A DNA stretch of 16,865 bases from contig CAAGJW010000024.1 of assembly GCA_900770215.1 (NCBI GenBank), positions 1-16,865 on the forward strand, written 5' to 3'. The translations under genes were made by a program, and so were the position numbers. Below, piece after piece: positions 7,397 to 14,889 of this stretch (position 1 is its first letter; each line of letters starts with the position of its first letter). The notes under the pieces are model-generated. The model was not told the DNA's origin, ran no database searches, and saw nothing but the letters and a program-made list of their open reading frames with translations. Source of the DNA: Bacteroidales bacterium (GTDB taxonomy: Bacteria > Bacteroidota > Bacteroidia > Bacteroidales > Muribaculaceae).

Positions 7397-7440
7397 GAAT
7401 GACATTCAACATATTTTTTTCCACACGCAATTGCTTTGTT

Positions 7441-8421
7441 ATGACAATCACTGAGTTACGCAAGAAGATATTCAACGAGAAGAACCCGAAGTTTGTGTAC
7501 TATGCCGAGGCCTATGCCAAGCTGCACCTGCCGCGCTTTGTGCTGCGCCCGCGCGTGAGCTCGCTCGACCGTGTGCTCGCACGCCGCCCCGACCGCGACC
7601 ACATCGTAGACCGGGTGAACTACTACTGCAAGGCCAGTGCCTACCCGGGCATCGACCACGACCAGTGGCTGGCGCAGTCGACCGAGCTGTGCAGGCAGCC
7701 GCTCACGCACCAGAAGGTGTACTACCTCGACTCGATGTGGCTCGCGCGCTTCTTCCCGCCACACTTGCGGTGGCACCTCGAGGAGGGCGATGTCGACTAT
7801 GTGCCGCCAGTGACCAGCATCGTGAAGAGCCGCCCCATCGCGGGCGACAACAGCCGCTCGACGCTACTCAAGCTCGACCTGGTGCGGCATTTCATCTTTG
7901 TCAACGATCACACGGCATGGCGCGACAAGCAAGACCGGGTGGTGTTCAGGGGCAAGGTGAGCGGCAAGCAGCCGCGCATCGAGTTCTTGCAGCGCTGGGC
8001 GGGCTCGCCACGCGTCGACGCCGGTGCTGTCGACCGCGAGCAATCGCAGTATACACGGCCCAAGCTCACGCTGCACGAGCACTTGCAGTTCCGCTACATC
8101 ATGGCCATCGAGGGCAACGATGTGGCTTCCAACTTGAAGTGGGTGATGTCGTCCAACTCGATTGCCGTGATGCCGCGGCCCACGTGCGAAACGTGGTTTA
8201 TGGAGGGCAGGCTCAAGCCCAACTACCACTACATCGAGGTGAAGCCCGACTTTTCCGACCTCGAAGAGCGCCTCGACTACTACTCGTCGCACCCGGCCGA
8301 GGCCGAGGCCATCATCGCCCACGCCCACGAGTGGGTGGCGCAATTCCGCAACGCGCGCTGCGAGCGCCTTATTGCCCTGCTCGTGCTGCGCAAGTACCTC
8401 GATGCAGTGGCACAACTGTAA
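7441..8421 (+). CDS. Glycosyltransferase family 90 (CAP10/LpsA-like)
   Basis: A 326-aa protein resembling GT90 enzymes, which transfer sugars (xylose, glucose or similar) onto surface glycans, and in bacteria onto LPS. Recognisable features are the segment KSRPIAGDNSRS (129-140), a central FRGKVSG motif (about 170-176), EGNDVASNLKW (224-234) and the C-terminal acceptor/nucleotide region PRPTCETWFMEG (245-256) ending YIEVKPDFSDLEE. I chose the ATG at 7441 over the upstream ATG at 7399. GC-rich codon use begins at 7441, MTITELRKK is a natural N-terminus, and the extra 14 residues lie in AT-rich island sequence. No signal peptide or membrane span, so it is probably cytoplasmic. It stands alone, with no other glycan gene nearby. 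Acceptor and donor are unknown. Confidence 0.83.
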   Translation: MTITELRKKIFNEKNPKFVYYAEAYAKLHLPRFVLRPRVSSLDRVLARRPDRDHIVDRVNYYCKASAYPGIDHDQWLAQSTELCRQPLTHQKVYYLDSMWLARFFPPHLRWHLEEGDVDYVPPVTSIVKSRPIAGDNSRSTLLKLDLVRHFIFVNDHTAWRDKQDRVVFRGKVSGKQPRIEFLQRWAGSPRVDAGAVDREQSQYTRPKLTLHEHLQFRYIMAIEGNDVASNLKWVMSSNSIAVMPRPTCETWFMEGRLKPNYHYIEVKPDFSDLEERLDYYSSHPAEAEAIIAHAHEWVAQFRNARCERLIALLVLRKYLDAVAQL

Positions 8422-8446
8422 CACACACTCCCACTCTATATAAAAC

Positions 8447-8491
8447 CATGGCAGTGCACACGCTCTCATGTGGGGTGGGTGCACTGCCATG
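8447..8491. terminator. Bidirectional hairpin between converging genes
   Basis: A perfect 13-bp stem, CATGGCAGTGCAC (8447-8459) with GTGCACTGCCATG (8479-8491), and a 19-nt loop. It lies 25 bases past the glycosyltransferase stop and 29 bases past the end of the porW-like gene on the other strand. On the minus strand TTTTATA follows closely; on the plus strand the tail is only moderately T-rich. It probably serves both genes. Confidence 0.65.
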
Positions 8492-8520
8492 CAATGTGTT
8501 TAGATAGAAAGGTGAGGGCC

Positions 8521-11500
8521 TCAGCGCTCGCGGGCCTTGCGGCGCTCCTCGGCGGCTTTCTTGCGGGCCTTGGCCTCCTCCTGCTTCTTCTTTTGGTAGG
8601 CCTTGCGCTCGGCTTCGCGCTGTTTTTGGCGCTCCTTGCGCTCTCGGGCCTTCTGCTTCTGGGCTTCCTGCTTGGCCTTGAGCTGGGCTTTGCGCTCTTG
8701 CTCCTTCTGCTTGCGGGCCTCTTCTTTTTGCTTTTGGGCCTGTTTCAAGGCCTCCTCCTTCTGCTTCTGGGCGTTTTTCTCAGCCTCCTCCTTGGCCTTC
8801 TGGGCATCGCGGGCTGCCTTCTCGCGGGCCTTGGCCTCGCGCTCGGCCTGCTTCTGCCGCTCGCGCTCGGCTTTCTCGGCCGCCTTCTGCTCGCGTTCCT
8901 GTTGCTTCACCTCGTCGCTCTTTTGCTTCAACAGGCGGCGGGTGTCGTCCTGCGTTTCGACGGCTTTCTTGCTTGGGGCGGGCGCTACTGTCTGGGCGCT
9001 GTCGGCCTCGACAGCGGTATCCACGGGCTCGCCGGCAGGCTGCTGCGTCTCGTTCTCGCGGTGCGGCTTGTGGTATTGCTGCTCGATCACCGAGTCGGGC
9101 ACGGTGCCGTCGTCGATCACCAGGTCGGGATTGTCGGGTATCACAGTGGGCAGCTTCGACTTGGCAATGGAGTCCTCACGGTGCTTCTGCTCCAGGCGCT
9201 CGCGCTCGATGCGGGCCTTCTGCTCAGCCTCCAGGCGCACTTTCTCGGCCTTGGCACGGCGGGCAGCCTCCTTCTTCGATATTTTCTCGGGCTTGGCCGG
9301 GGCGGTCTTGGCGGGCCGCACGCTCTTGACGGGCTGGGCGGGCTCGAGTGCCGGCTTGCCGGCAGCGGGAGTGGCAATCGAGTCGTCGTCGACAGCGGTT
9401 GCGGGTATGCGGTCGGCCTGCTTCTTGTCGTTTTGCTCCTCAAGATACTGGAAATAGTCGGCAAAGGATCGGCCCTCGTTCACGAGCAGGTTGAAGTTGT
9501 CCTCACTGATGAGCACCTGGTGCACCTCGCGGGGCAGCTGCAAGCCCTTGTCGCCCTCGAGCGTGCTGCGGTATTGCAACAGCTCCTGATAGTTGGCAAA
9601 TCCCTTGACCACAAGCAAGCCCATGCTGCCGAAGGTCATCTGCTCCAGGTCGTAGTCCTTGATTTTGTAGGTCTTGAAGTTGTGGCGGGCCACCTCATAG
9701 AGCAGCTGGTTGCTGCTCACCGAGTCGTTGTCGAAGGCCAGCACAAAGAGCTGTGCCTTGCCGCGGGTCTCCTGCAGGGGCTTGAACTGGGCCTTCTCGC
9801 CAGCCTTGCCGGTGCTGTCGTTGCCCAGCTTGAACGACGACCAGTCCATGCCGCGCATGTTGCCGCCGCCCGCGCCAGCAAGCTTGCGGCCGGCGTTGAG
9901 CTCCTTGAGCATGCCCGATGCCGTGGGGGTGATGTCGGTCTCGGGATAACGCTCGAGCAGCTCCTTGAGCGTTGACTTGAACTTCTCGCTGTTGTGCTGG
10001 GTCACATAGGCCAGTGCGTCGATAAACATAAACTTGGGCATGAGCTTGGAGAGCGGATACTTGCGCATCATCTCGGCATAGGCCTCATGCACTGCGGCGT
10101 TGTTGTTGTTCAAGTAGTTGCGATAGGCCTCGGCATACATTTGCTCTTGCACCTTGCCCATGTTTTTCAAGTTCTCGATATAGTTGGGGTCCTCGAGCGC
10201 CATGCCGTATTTCGAGTCTTTGAAGTCGCTCAATATGAGCTGGCGGTAGGTCTCGGCCTGGGCGGTCTTGTTCTGCCTCATGTAGAGCAAATACAAGTTG
10301 TAGTACACGTCGAGGCGATAGGTGTTGTCGGGGTAGCGATCAAGCAGCTGCTTGAACTCATAGGCCGAGGCATCAAAGTCCTCGAGCTTGTCCTTGAGTA
10401 TGAGGCCCATGTTGTAGAGGCCCTCTTGTATCACGTCGTTGGCCGTTGCCACCTGCTCGGGGGTGCTGGGTATCTGCTTGAGGTAGTATTCCTCGTAGTG
10501 TGGGTCCTCCTCGCGCTTGAGCTTCTCTTTGTCGACCTTGGCCGTGTCGCCCGGCGCGGCACCCTGGGTGGTGTCGGCGGCGGCGGCGGTGTTCTCCTCG
10601 TTGTCGCCGTCGAGCGAGAAGGTGTTCTTGTTGCGGCGGCGCCAGTTGTCCTCGAGCTTGCGGTTGCCCCAGTGCTGCTGGAAGGTGGTCTTGCCCTGAT
10701 TTTTGGTGGCTGTGTTGTAGAAGTACCACGACTTGTCGGTGTTGAGGCTGTACTGCGTGGGCGCGGCCGAGGCGCTCTTGTTGGGGTTGGCGCGGCCGGC
10801 TGCATTCTGCTGTGCCAGGTACTCCTCGCGCTTGGCGTTTTCGGCTTCCTCTTTCTCCTTTTTCTTGAGCTCGTCGATGATTTTCTTTATCACCTTCTTT
10901 TGGTCGGCCAGAGGCAGCTTGGAAAGCTTGAGCAGCGAGTCCTGCAGGGTCACGTTGCCCGAGTACACCGAGAGCTCGTCGAGCACGTCGCTGCGCTTCT
11001 TTATTTCCTTGTAGTTGGGATACTCCTCGTTGATTTGCGACACGGCCTCGCTGTAGCAGGGCTGGGCCAGGTCATACTTGCGCTGGGCAAAGTAGATGCC
11101 GCCCAGCTTGAGCTGGCTTATGGCCTTGTCGATGCCGTTGCGCGTGCTCTTCTTGGCCGCGGTCACATAGTTCTCTACGGCCCGGGCTGTGTCGCCGCGC
11201 GAGAGATAGAGGTTGCCTATGGCATAATATATCTGGTCGAGATACTCCTTGTTGCGGTCGTAGCGGGTCATGGCCTTGAGCGACCTCACTTCGCCCTTGA
11301 TATCCTTGCCCTGGAACACGGCACTCTGCTTGATGCGTGCATTGAACTTGGTGCGGTAGGTCGAGCCCATGCTGCTGCCTGCCCGCTTGTAGGCCTGGTA
11401 GGCAAGCTGGTTTTGTCCCGTTTCCTCATAGAGCTGGCCCAGCAGGAAGTTGAGCCTCACCTTCTGGCCGCCGTGCTGGCCGTGCAGCGCGGCACTCAGG

Positions 11501-12198
11501 TAGGGAATGGCCTGGGGGTATTTCTTGTCTTGGATATAGTAGTCGGCAAAGGCCAGATTGGCCAGCGCCAGCAGCCGCTTGTTTTCGATCTTGTCGAGGT
11601 GCACATGGGCAAGCACGTTGTCGGCCTCGGTGGTCCAGCCCATGGCACAGTAGCTCAAAGCTTCCCACAGGTTGCACTCGAGCTGCAACTCGGGCTTCCA
11701 GGTGAAATGGCGGGCAATGTAGTGGAAGGTGGCGCTGCTGCTCAGGAAGTCGCCCTTCATGTATTCGGCCTTGGCCAGCATGTACCAGGCGTTGTGCAGA
11801 AACGGGTTGTACTCATCTCGCTTCATCCACTCCTTGTACTTGGGGTCGTTCTGCTTGCCGGCTTTTTTCTTGGGCTTCTTCTTGATCGAGTGCAGCGATA
11901 TGGCTTTCTCCATCTTCTGGATTGTGCGGTCAAACGAGCCGCTGGGTTGCGGGGCCTTGGGGTGCTGGTAGGCCTCGGCCGGGTGAATGTACAGGCGCTG
12001 CGAGTAGTCGTCCTGGTAGTTGTTCTCCAGTATCTTTATCTGCTCGTTGTAGTTGGTCATGCCGTTGTAATACACGTTGTAGCGCGTGTTGAACGCCTGC
12101 CAAAAGCGCGAGCCGGCCGTGTTCTTCTTGGCGCTGCACGCACTCAGCAACACGGCCGCAACGGCCAGCCACAGTATGTAACCCCTTGTTTTCTTCAT
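8521..12198 (-). CDS. porW: PorW/SprE-like T9SS accessory lipoprotein with TPR repeats and a charged tail
   Basis: A 1225-aa lipoprotein: a short signal ends in the lipobox LLSAC with C21 as the lipid-modified residue, followed by SAKKN rather than an acidic export signal. The mature start, with TRYNVYYNG near residue 40, matches the PorW/SprE family, which is needed for type IX secretion and, in gliding species, motility. Residues about 50-780 are helical TPR-type repeats (for example around ALANLAFADYYIQDKKYPQAIPYLSAAL), interrupted by low-complexity Ala/Asn/Lys stretches near 455-570. Residues about 810-920 form a conserved globular C-terminal domain (QLFVLAFDNDSVS...YFQYLEEQ). Beyond it are a first charged segment (about 967-1012), an acidic/proline-rich linker and a Lys/Glu/Arg/Ala/Gln helix filling about 1084-1225. 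That tail makes it longer than the family members I know. It is the last gene of the aroA operon, with its ATG overlapping the permease stop as ATGA. Confidence 0.86.
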   Translation of the reverse strand: MKKTRGYILWLAVAAVLLSACSAKKNTAGSRFWQAFNTRYNVYYNGMTNYNEQIKILENNYQDDYSQRLYIHPAEAYQHPKAPQPSGSFDRTIQKMEKAISLHSIKKKPKKKAGKQNDPKYKEWMKRDEYNPFLHNAWYMLAKAEYMKGDFLSSSATFHYIARHFTWKPELQLECNLWEALSYCAMGWTTEADNVLAHVHLDKIENKRLLALANLAFADYYIQDKKYPQAIPYLSAALHGQHGGQKVRLNFLLGQLYEETGQNQLAYQAYKRAGSSMGSTYRTKFNARIKQSAVFQGKDIKGEVRSLKAMTRYDRNKEYLDQIYYAIGNLYLSRGDTARAVENYVTAAKKSTRNGIDKAISQLKLGGIYFAQRKYDLAQPCYSEAVSQINEEYPNYKEIKKRSDVLDELSVYSGNVTLQDSLLKLSKLPLADQKKVIKKIIDELKKKEKEEAENAKREEYLAQQNAAGRANPNKSASAAPTQYSLNTDKSWYFYNTATKNQGKTTFQQHWGNRKLEDNWRRRNKNTFSLDGDNEENTAAAADTTQGAAPGDTAKVDKEKLKREEDPHYEEYYLKQIPSTPEQVATANDVIQEGLYNMGLILKDKLEDFDASAYEFKQLLDRYPDNTYRLDVYYNLYLLYMRQNKTAQAETYRQLILSDFKDSKYGMALEDPNYIENLKNMGKVQEQMYAEAYRNYLNNNNAAVHEAYAEMMRKYPLSKLMPKFMFIDALAYVTQHNSEKFKSTLKELLERYPETDITPTASGMLKELNAGRKLAGAGGGNMRGMDWSSFKLGNDSTGKAGEKAQFKPLQETRGKAQLFVLAFDNDSVSSNQLLYEVARHNFKTYKIKDYDLEQMTFGSMGLLVVKGFANYQELLQYRSTLEGDKGLQLPREVHQVLISEDNFNLLVNEGRSFADYFQYLEEQNDKKQADRIPATAVDDDSIATPAAGKPALEPAQPVKSVRPAKTAPAKPEKISKKEAARRAKAEKVRLEAEQKARIERERLEQKHREDSIAKSKLPTVIPDNPDLVIDDGTVPDSVIEQQYHKPHRENETQQPAGEPVDTAVEADSAQTVAPAPSKKAVETQDDTRRLLKQKSDEVKQQEREQKAAEKAERERQKQAEREAKAREKAARDAQKAKEEAEKNAQKQKEEALKQAQKQKEEARKQKEQERKAQLKAKQEAQKQKARERKERQKQREAERKAYQKKKQEEAKARKKAAEERRKARER

Positions 12199-13034
12199 GA
12201 AGATGTCATTTTATTAACGTCGGGCCTGTGCATTTTATTGCATGCCCGCTTGAGGCAACGCGCCACGGCATAGATGGCGATGAGCACCACCACTATCGTG
12301 GCCGACACCGGAGCGCCCACCCAGCAGCCCACAGCCAGCCCCAGCACAGCCCCCGCCACGCTCACAACCACCGCCCAGCCCATGATGGGCAGCAGCCGTC
12401 GGGTCCACAACTCGGCCGTGATGGGTGGCAGGGTGAGCAGCGACATGAGCAGCATGATGCCTATGAGCCTGATGGTGAGCACCACACACACGCTCACGAG
12501 CACAGTCATCAGCAGGTTGATCGCTGCCACGGGCAAACCTTGGGTGCGGGCAAAGTCGCTGTCGAAGGCACAGGCCACGATGGGTCTGAATAGCAAGACC
12601 ATGCATGCAATGAGCACCACGAGATAAAGGGCAAAGGCCAGCAGGTCGGGGGTGTCGATGGTGAGCACGTTGCCAAAGAGGAAGCTTGTGAGCTCGGGCA
12701 CGTAGCCTGGGGTGAGAAAAATGAAAATGGTGCCCAAAGCCATGCCCAGGGCCCACACCACGCCTATGGCCGAGTCCTCGCGCACGTGCTGCCGGCTCGT
12801 GAGCCACTCCACGCCCATAGCTGCTGCCACGGCAAAGGCGCCGGCCGCCACCACCGGATTGAGACCTGCATAGAAGCCCAACCCCAGACCGCCGAAGCTG
12901 GCATGGGTGATGCCGCCGGTGATAAACACCATGCGCCGGCTCACCACATAGGTGCCTATGATGGCCGAGGCAATGCTCACGAGCATGATGCCCACGAGGG
13001 CGTGCTGAAAAAATGTGTAACTCAGTATCTCCAC
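12195..13034 (-). CDS. Metal ABC transporter permease (ZnuB/TroC family)
   Basis: A 279-aa integral inner-membrane protein with about eight hydrophobic spans, of the ABC-3 permease family that imports zinc, manganese or iron. Family features are the start FFQHALVGIMLVSIASAIIGTYVV, the GGITHASFGGLGLGF segment (about 40-54) with its conserved His, and the later GIMLLMSLLTLPPITA loop (about 212-227), the region that contacts the ATPase. The metal cannot be told from sequence. The partner ATPase and the substrate-binding protein are not in the window, so this permease is separated from its usual operon partners. It follows the 143-aa protein with 3 bases between stop and start and overlaps the porW-like ATG by 4 bases. 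The basic, His-containing tail (RCLKRACNKMHRPDVNK) is cytoplasmic by inference. Confidence 0.88.
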   Translation of the reverse strand: MEILSYTFFQHALVGIMLVSIASAIIGTYVVSRRMVFITGGITHASFGGLGLGFYAGLNPVVAAGAFAVAAAMGVEWLTSRQHVREDSAIGVVWALGMALGTIFIFLTPGYVPELTSFLFGNVLTIDTPDLLAFALYLVVLIACMVLLFRPIVACAFDSDFARTQGLPVAAINLLMTVLVSVCVVLTIRLIGIMLLMSLLTLPPITAELWTRRLLPIMGWAVVVSVAGAVLGLAVGCWVGAPVSATIVVVLIAIYAVARCLKRACNKMHRPDVNKMTSS

Positions 13035-13037
13035 TTG

Positions 13038-13469
13038 TCAATTGCCGGTTTTGGCATCGTTGTAAAGGGCTATAAACTCATCGCGTATCGAGGCCGGCAA
13101 CACGATGCCTCGCTTGGTCACACTTTGCTCCCAACCCAGCAGGTCGGCTGGCCTGAGCGTGTAGAGCACGTCTCTGAACTGCTCTATCTCGGCCTCGTTG
13201 TAGTCGTGGGCGCCACGGCCCTTGAAGGCGTCGAGCTCCTCGTCGTCGTAGTACACGATTTCGTTGCTCGCCGCGCACTGCATGATGGCCTCGCTGGGGC
13301 ACATGTCGTGCAAGGCACAGCTGCTCTCGGCACAGGTGGGCGCCGCCGGCTGGTCGCCGCGCGAGTCGGTTTCCTGCCCGGGATGCTTCTTGCGGCTGCG
13401 CAAGTCGAGCAGGTAGAGCACCACGCCCACAGCCACCATGAGGCAAAATATGTAAAATGCTGGTATCAT
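13038..13469 (-). CDS. Small membrane-anchored protein with Cys cluster, function unknown
   Basis: 143 aa. One N-terminal membrane span (about 5-21) is followed by a basic stop-transfer segment (RSRKK). A cysteine group comes next: C46, C51, C57 and C65 with H54 among them (C-x4-C-x5-C-x7-C), a plausible metal-binding or Fe-S site. The second half carries an acidic motif, VYYDDEELDAF (about 72-82), and a compact helical C-terminus (EIEQFRDVLYTLRP...WEQSVTKRGIVLP). I recall the YYDDEELD-type family as widespread in Bacteroidales without a known function, but I cannot check that. Its ATG overlaps the aroA stop (ATGA), and the metal permease follows after 3 bases. A link to metal handling is therefore suggested by context only. 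Start supported by the overlap and the membrane span. Confidence 0.8.
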   Translation of the reverse strand: MIPAFYIFCLMVAVGVVLYLLDLRSRKKHPGQETDSRGDQPAAPTCAESSCALHDMCPSEAIMQCAASNEIVYYDDEELDAFKGRGAHDYNEAEIEQFRDVLYTLRPADLLGWEQSVTKRGIVLPASIRDEFIALYNDAKTGN

Positions 13470-14707
13470 CGTTCTGTTTGTTCTATTTTAAAGCCCGCCT
13501 GGCGCAGGTGCTGCCAGTATTGGGGATACGACTTGCTCACGACCTGGGCATCGTCGATGACAAGGCCGGGAAACCTCACCGCCGCCAAGGCCATGGCCAT
13601 GGCCATGCGGTGGTCGCAGTAGGTGGCGATGTGCGGCACGGGCTCGACGGGCGGGGTCGTGCTGCCGTCCCAGTGCAGCGTGTCGTCGCCCTCCACATGC
13701 ACTACATAGCCCAGCTTGAGCAGCTCGGCCTGCAAGGCGGCCAGCCGGTCGGTCTCCTTGATGCGCAGGGTGGCGAGCCCCGTGAGCCGGTAGGGGCGGC
13801 CCAGCAGGCACAGCGTCACGGCCAGGGTCTGCGCCAGGTCGGGCACGTCGGCCAAGTCGGCCGTCACAGGCCCGTCGGGCACCACCGCCCGCGTGCTCAA
13901 GTCGAGATACCTGCCACACCAGCTACTATTCACGCCCAGGTCCCACACGAGCTGGGCAATGCGGCTGTCGCCCTGGCAGCTGCAGGCTTCCAGCCCCTTC
14001 AGGGTGATGCGCGACCCCGGCAACAACGCCTGCAGGGCACACCAGTAGCTCGCCGCGCTCCAGTCGGCCTCGATGCTGTAGTCGCGGGGCTGATACTCGC
14101 CAGCCGGCACCGTGATCACGTTGCCGTCGACACGCGAGCCGATGCCAAATTGCTGCATCAGCGCCAGGGTCATGTCGATGTAGGGACGCGAGGCGATCTC
14201 CCCCTCCAGGGCCAGCTCGATGCCGCCCATCGCGGGAGCGATGAGCAGCAGGGCGGTGACGTATTGCGAACTCACGTTGCCCGCCATGCTCACTCGCCCG
14301 CCATGCAACTTCGTGCCCCTGATGTGCAACGGGGCATAGCCCTCCTCAGGACCGGCATAGTCGATGCTCGCGCCCAACTGGCGTAAGGCATCGACGAGCA
14401 CCCCTATGGGCCGATGACGCATGCGCTCGCTGCCGTCGACGATCACGTCGCGGCCCTCACAGGTAGCCAAGTAGGCCGTGAGAAATCGCATGGCCGTGCC
14501 TGCTGCACCCACGTCGACCCGGCGGGCTTCGGGGGCAGCCAGGGCACGCTGCACGGCCGCAGTGTCGTCGCACCGAGCCACGCGCTGCAGCCGGCAGCGG
14601 CCGCCACACAGCGCATCGATGATGAGCACGCGGTTGCTTATGCTCTTGGATGCGGGCAAGTCGATCTCGCACGCAATGCGTGACGGAGCAGTGAGTTTAA
14701 CATTCAT
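13466..14707 (-). CDS. aroA: 3-phosphoshikimate 1-carboxyvinyltransferase (EPSP synthase)
   Basis: 413 aa, sixth step of the shikimate pathway in the cytoplasm: transfers the enolpyruvyl group of PEP to shikimate-3-phosphate. Visible signatures are the substrate-binding PASKSISNR (18-26, with K21 and R26), the glycine-rich DVGAAGTAMRF near 90, GNVSSQYVTALLL near 145, the catalytic region IKETDRL near 317 and YCDHRMAMAMA near 363. Length is slightly shorter than the 425-430 aa of many bacterial forms, which I recall as common in Bacteroidetes. It is the first gene of a four-gene minus-strand operon, its stop overlapping the next ATG. A -7-like element lies 26-33 bases upstream of the start. 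Confidence 0.95.
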   Translation of the reverse strand: MNVKLTAPSRIACEIDLPASKSISNRVLIIDALCGGRCRLQRVARCDDTAAVQRALAAPEARRVDVGAAGTAMRFLTAYLATCEGRDVIVDGSERMRHRPIGVLVDALRQLGASIDYAGPEEGYAPLHIRGTKLHGGRVSMAGNVSSQYVTALLLIAPAMGGIELALEGEIASRPYIDMTLALMQQFGIGSRVDGNVITVPAGEYQPRDYSIEADWSAASYWCALQALLPGSRITLKGLEACSCQGDSRIAQLVWDLGVNSSWCGRYLDLSTRAVVPDGPVTADLADVPDLAQTLAVTLCLLGRPYRLTGLATLRIKETDRLAALQAELLKLGYVVHVEGDDTLHWDGSTTPPVEPVPHIATYCDHRMAMAMALAAVRFPGLVIDDAQVVSKSYPQYWQHLRQAGFKIEQTER

Positions 14708-14732
14708 GTGCCTTACTTTTGCGTTCTACCCA

Positions 14733-14740
14733 CAAAGTTA
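14733..14740 (-). promoter_or_regulatory. Candidate -7 element of the aroA-porW operon promoter
   Basis: On the minus strand TAACTTTG (14740-14733) matches TAnnTTTG exactly, 25 bases before the aroA ATG. A TTG at 14755-14753 is too close to be the usual -33 box, and nothing better is present at the right distance. The leader would be only about 20 nt. Confidence 0.45.
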
Positions 14741-14814
14741 GCAACATTTCCACAACTATCAGTCATTGTACCTCCCATTTTGCTTCATAATATGCCGCCA
14801 GTGCTGAAACACAT

Positions 14815-14846
14815 AAAAAGGTCACCGGCGCAATGACGGTGACCTT
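14815..14846 (-). terminator. Intrinsic terminator of pckA
   Basis: A perfect 10-bp stem, AAGGTCACCG (14846-14837 on the minus strand) with CGGTGACCTT (14827-14818), a 9-nt loop, and a T-run (TTTTT, 14819-14815) directly after. It begins 43 bases past the pckA stop. Confidence 0.85.
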
Positions 14847-14889
14847 GACGAAGGGATATATTTATCTTGTTTTATTATTCTGTTGCTCT

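Larger units (their letters stand above)
4255..7440. other. AT-rich genomic island carrying a restriction-modification cassette
   Basis: Composition drops abruptly from the GC-rich flanks near 4255 and recovers within the first codons of the glycosyltransferase near 7441. Codon use inside is AT-rich (AAA, AAT, ATA frequent), unlike both neighbours. The island contains the endonuclease and the fused methyltransferase and no integrase, transposase or tRNA. I searched by eye for flanking direct repeats and found none convincing. Horizontal transfer is inferred from composition and from the gene content. Confidence 0.75.

Noticed and set aside
7399..7440. Upstream start codon for the glycosyltransferase
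   Set aside because: The extra 14 residues are encoded by AT-rich island DNA and do not resemble the family N-terminus; the ATG at 7441 fits the composition switch.
8470..9975. Leu/Gly-rich 501-codon plus-strand frame that resembles a membrane protein
   Set aside because: It is the complement of the Lys/Glu/Ala-rich tail of the PorW-like gene: CTT/CTC/GCC runs give Leu and Ala. It starts inside the terminator hairpin region and has no family resemblance.
9994..12273. 759-codon plus-strand frame
   Set aside because: Antisense shadow of the PorW-like TPR region; the opposite strand has a lipobox, TPR-type helices and operon overlap.
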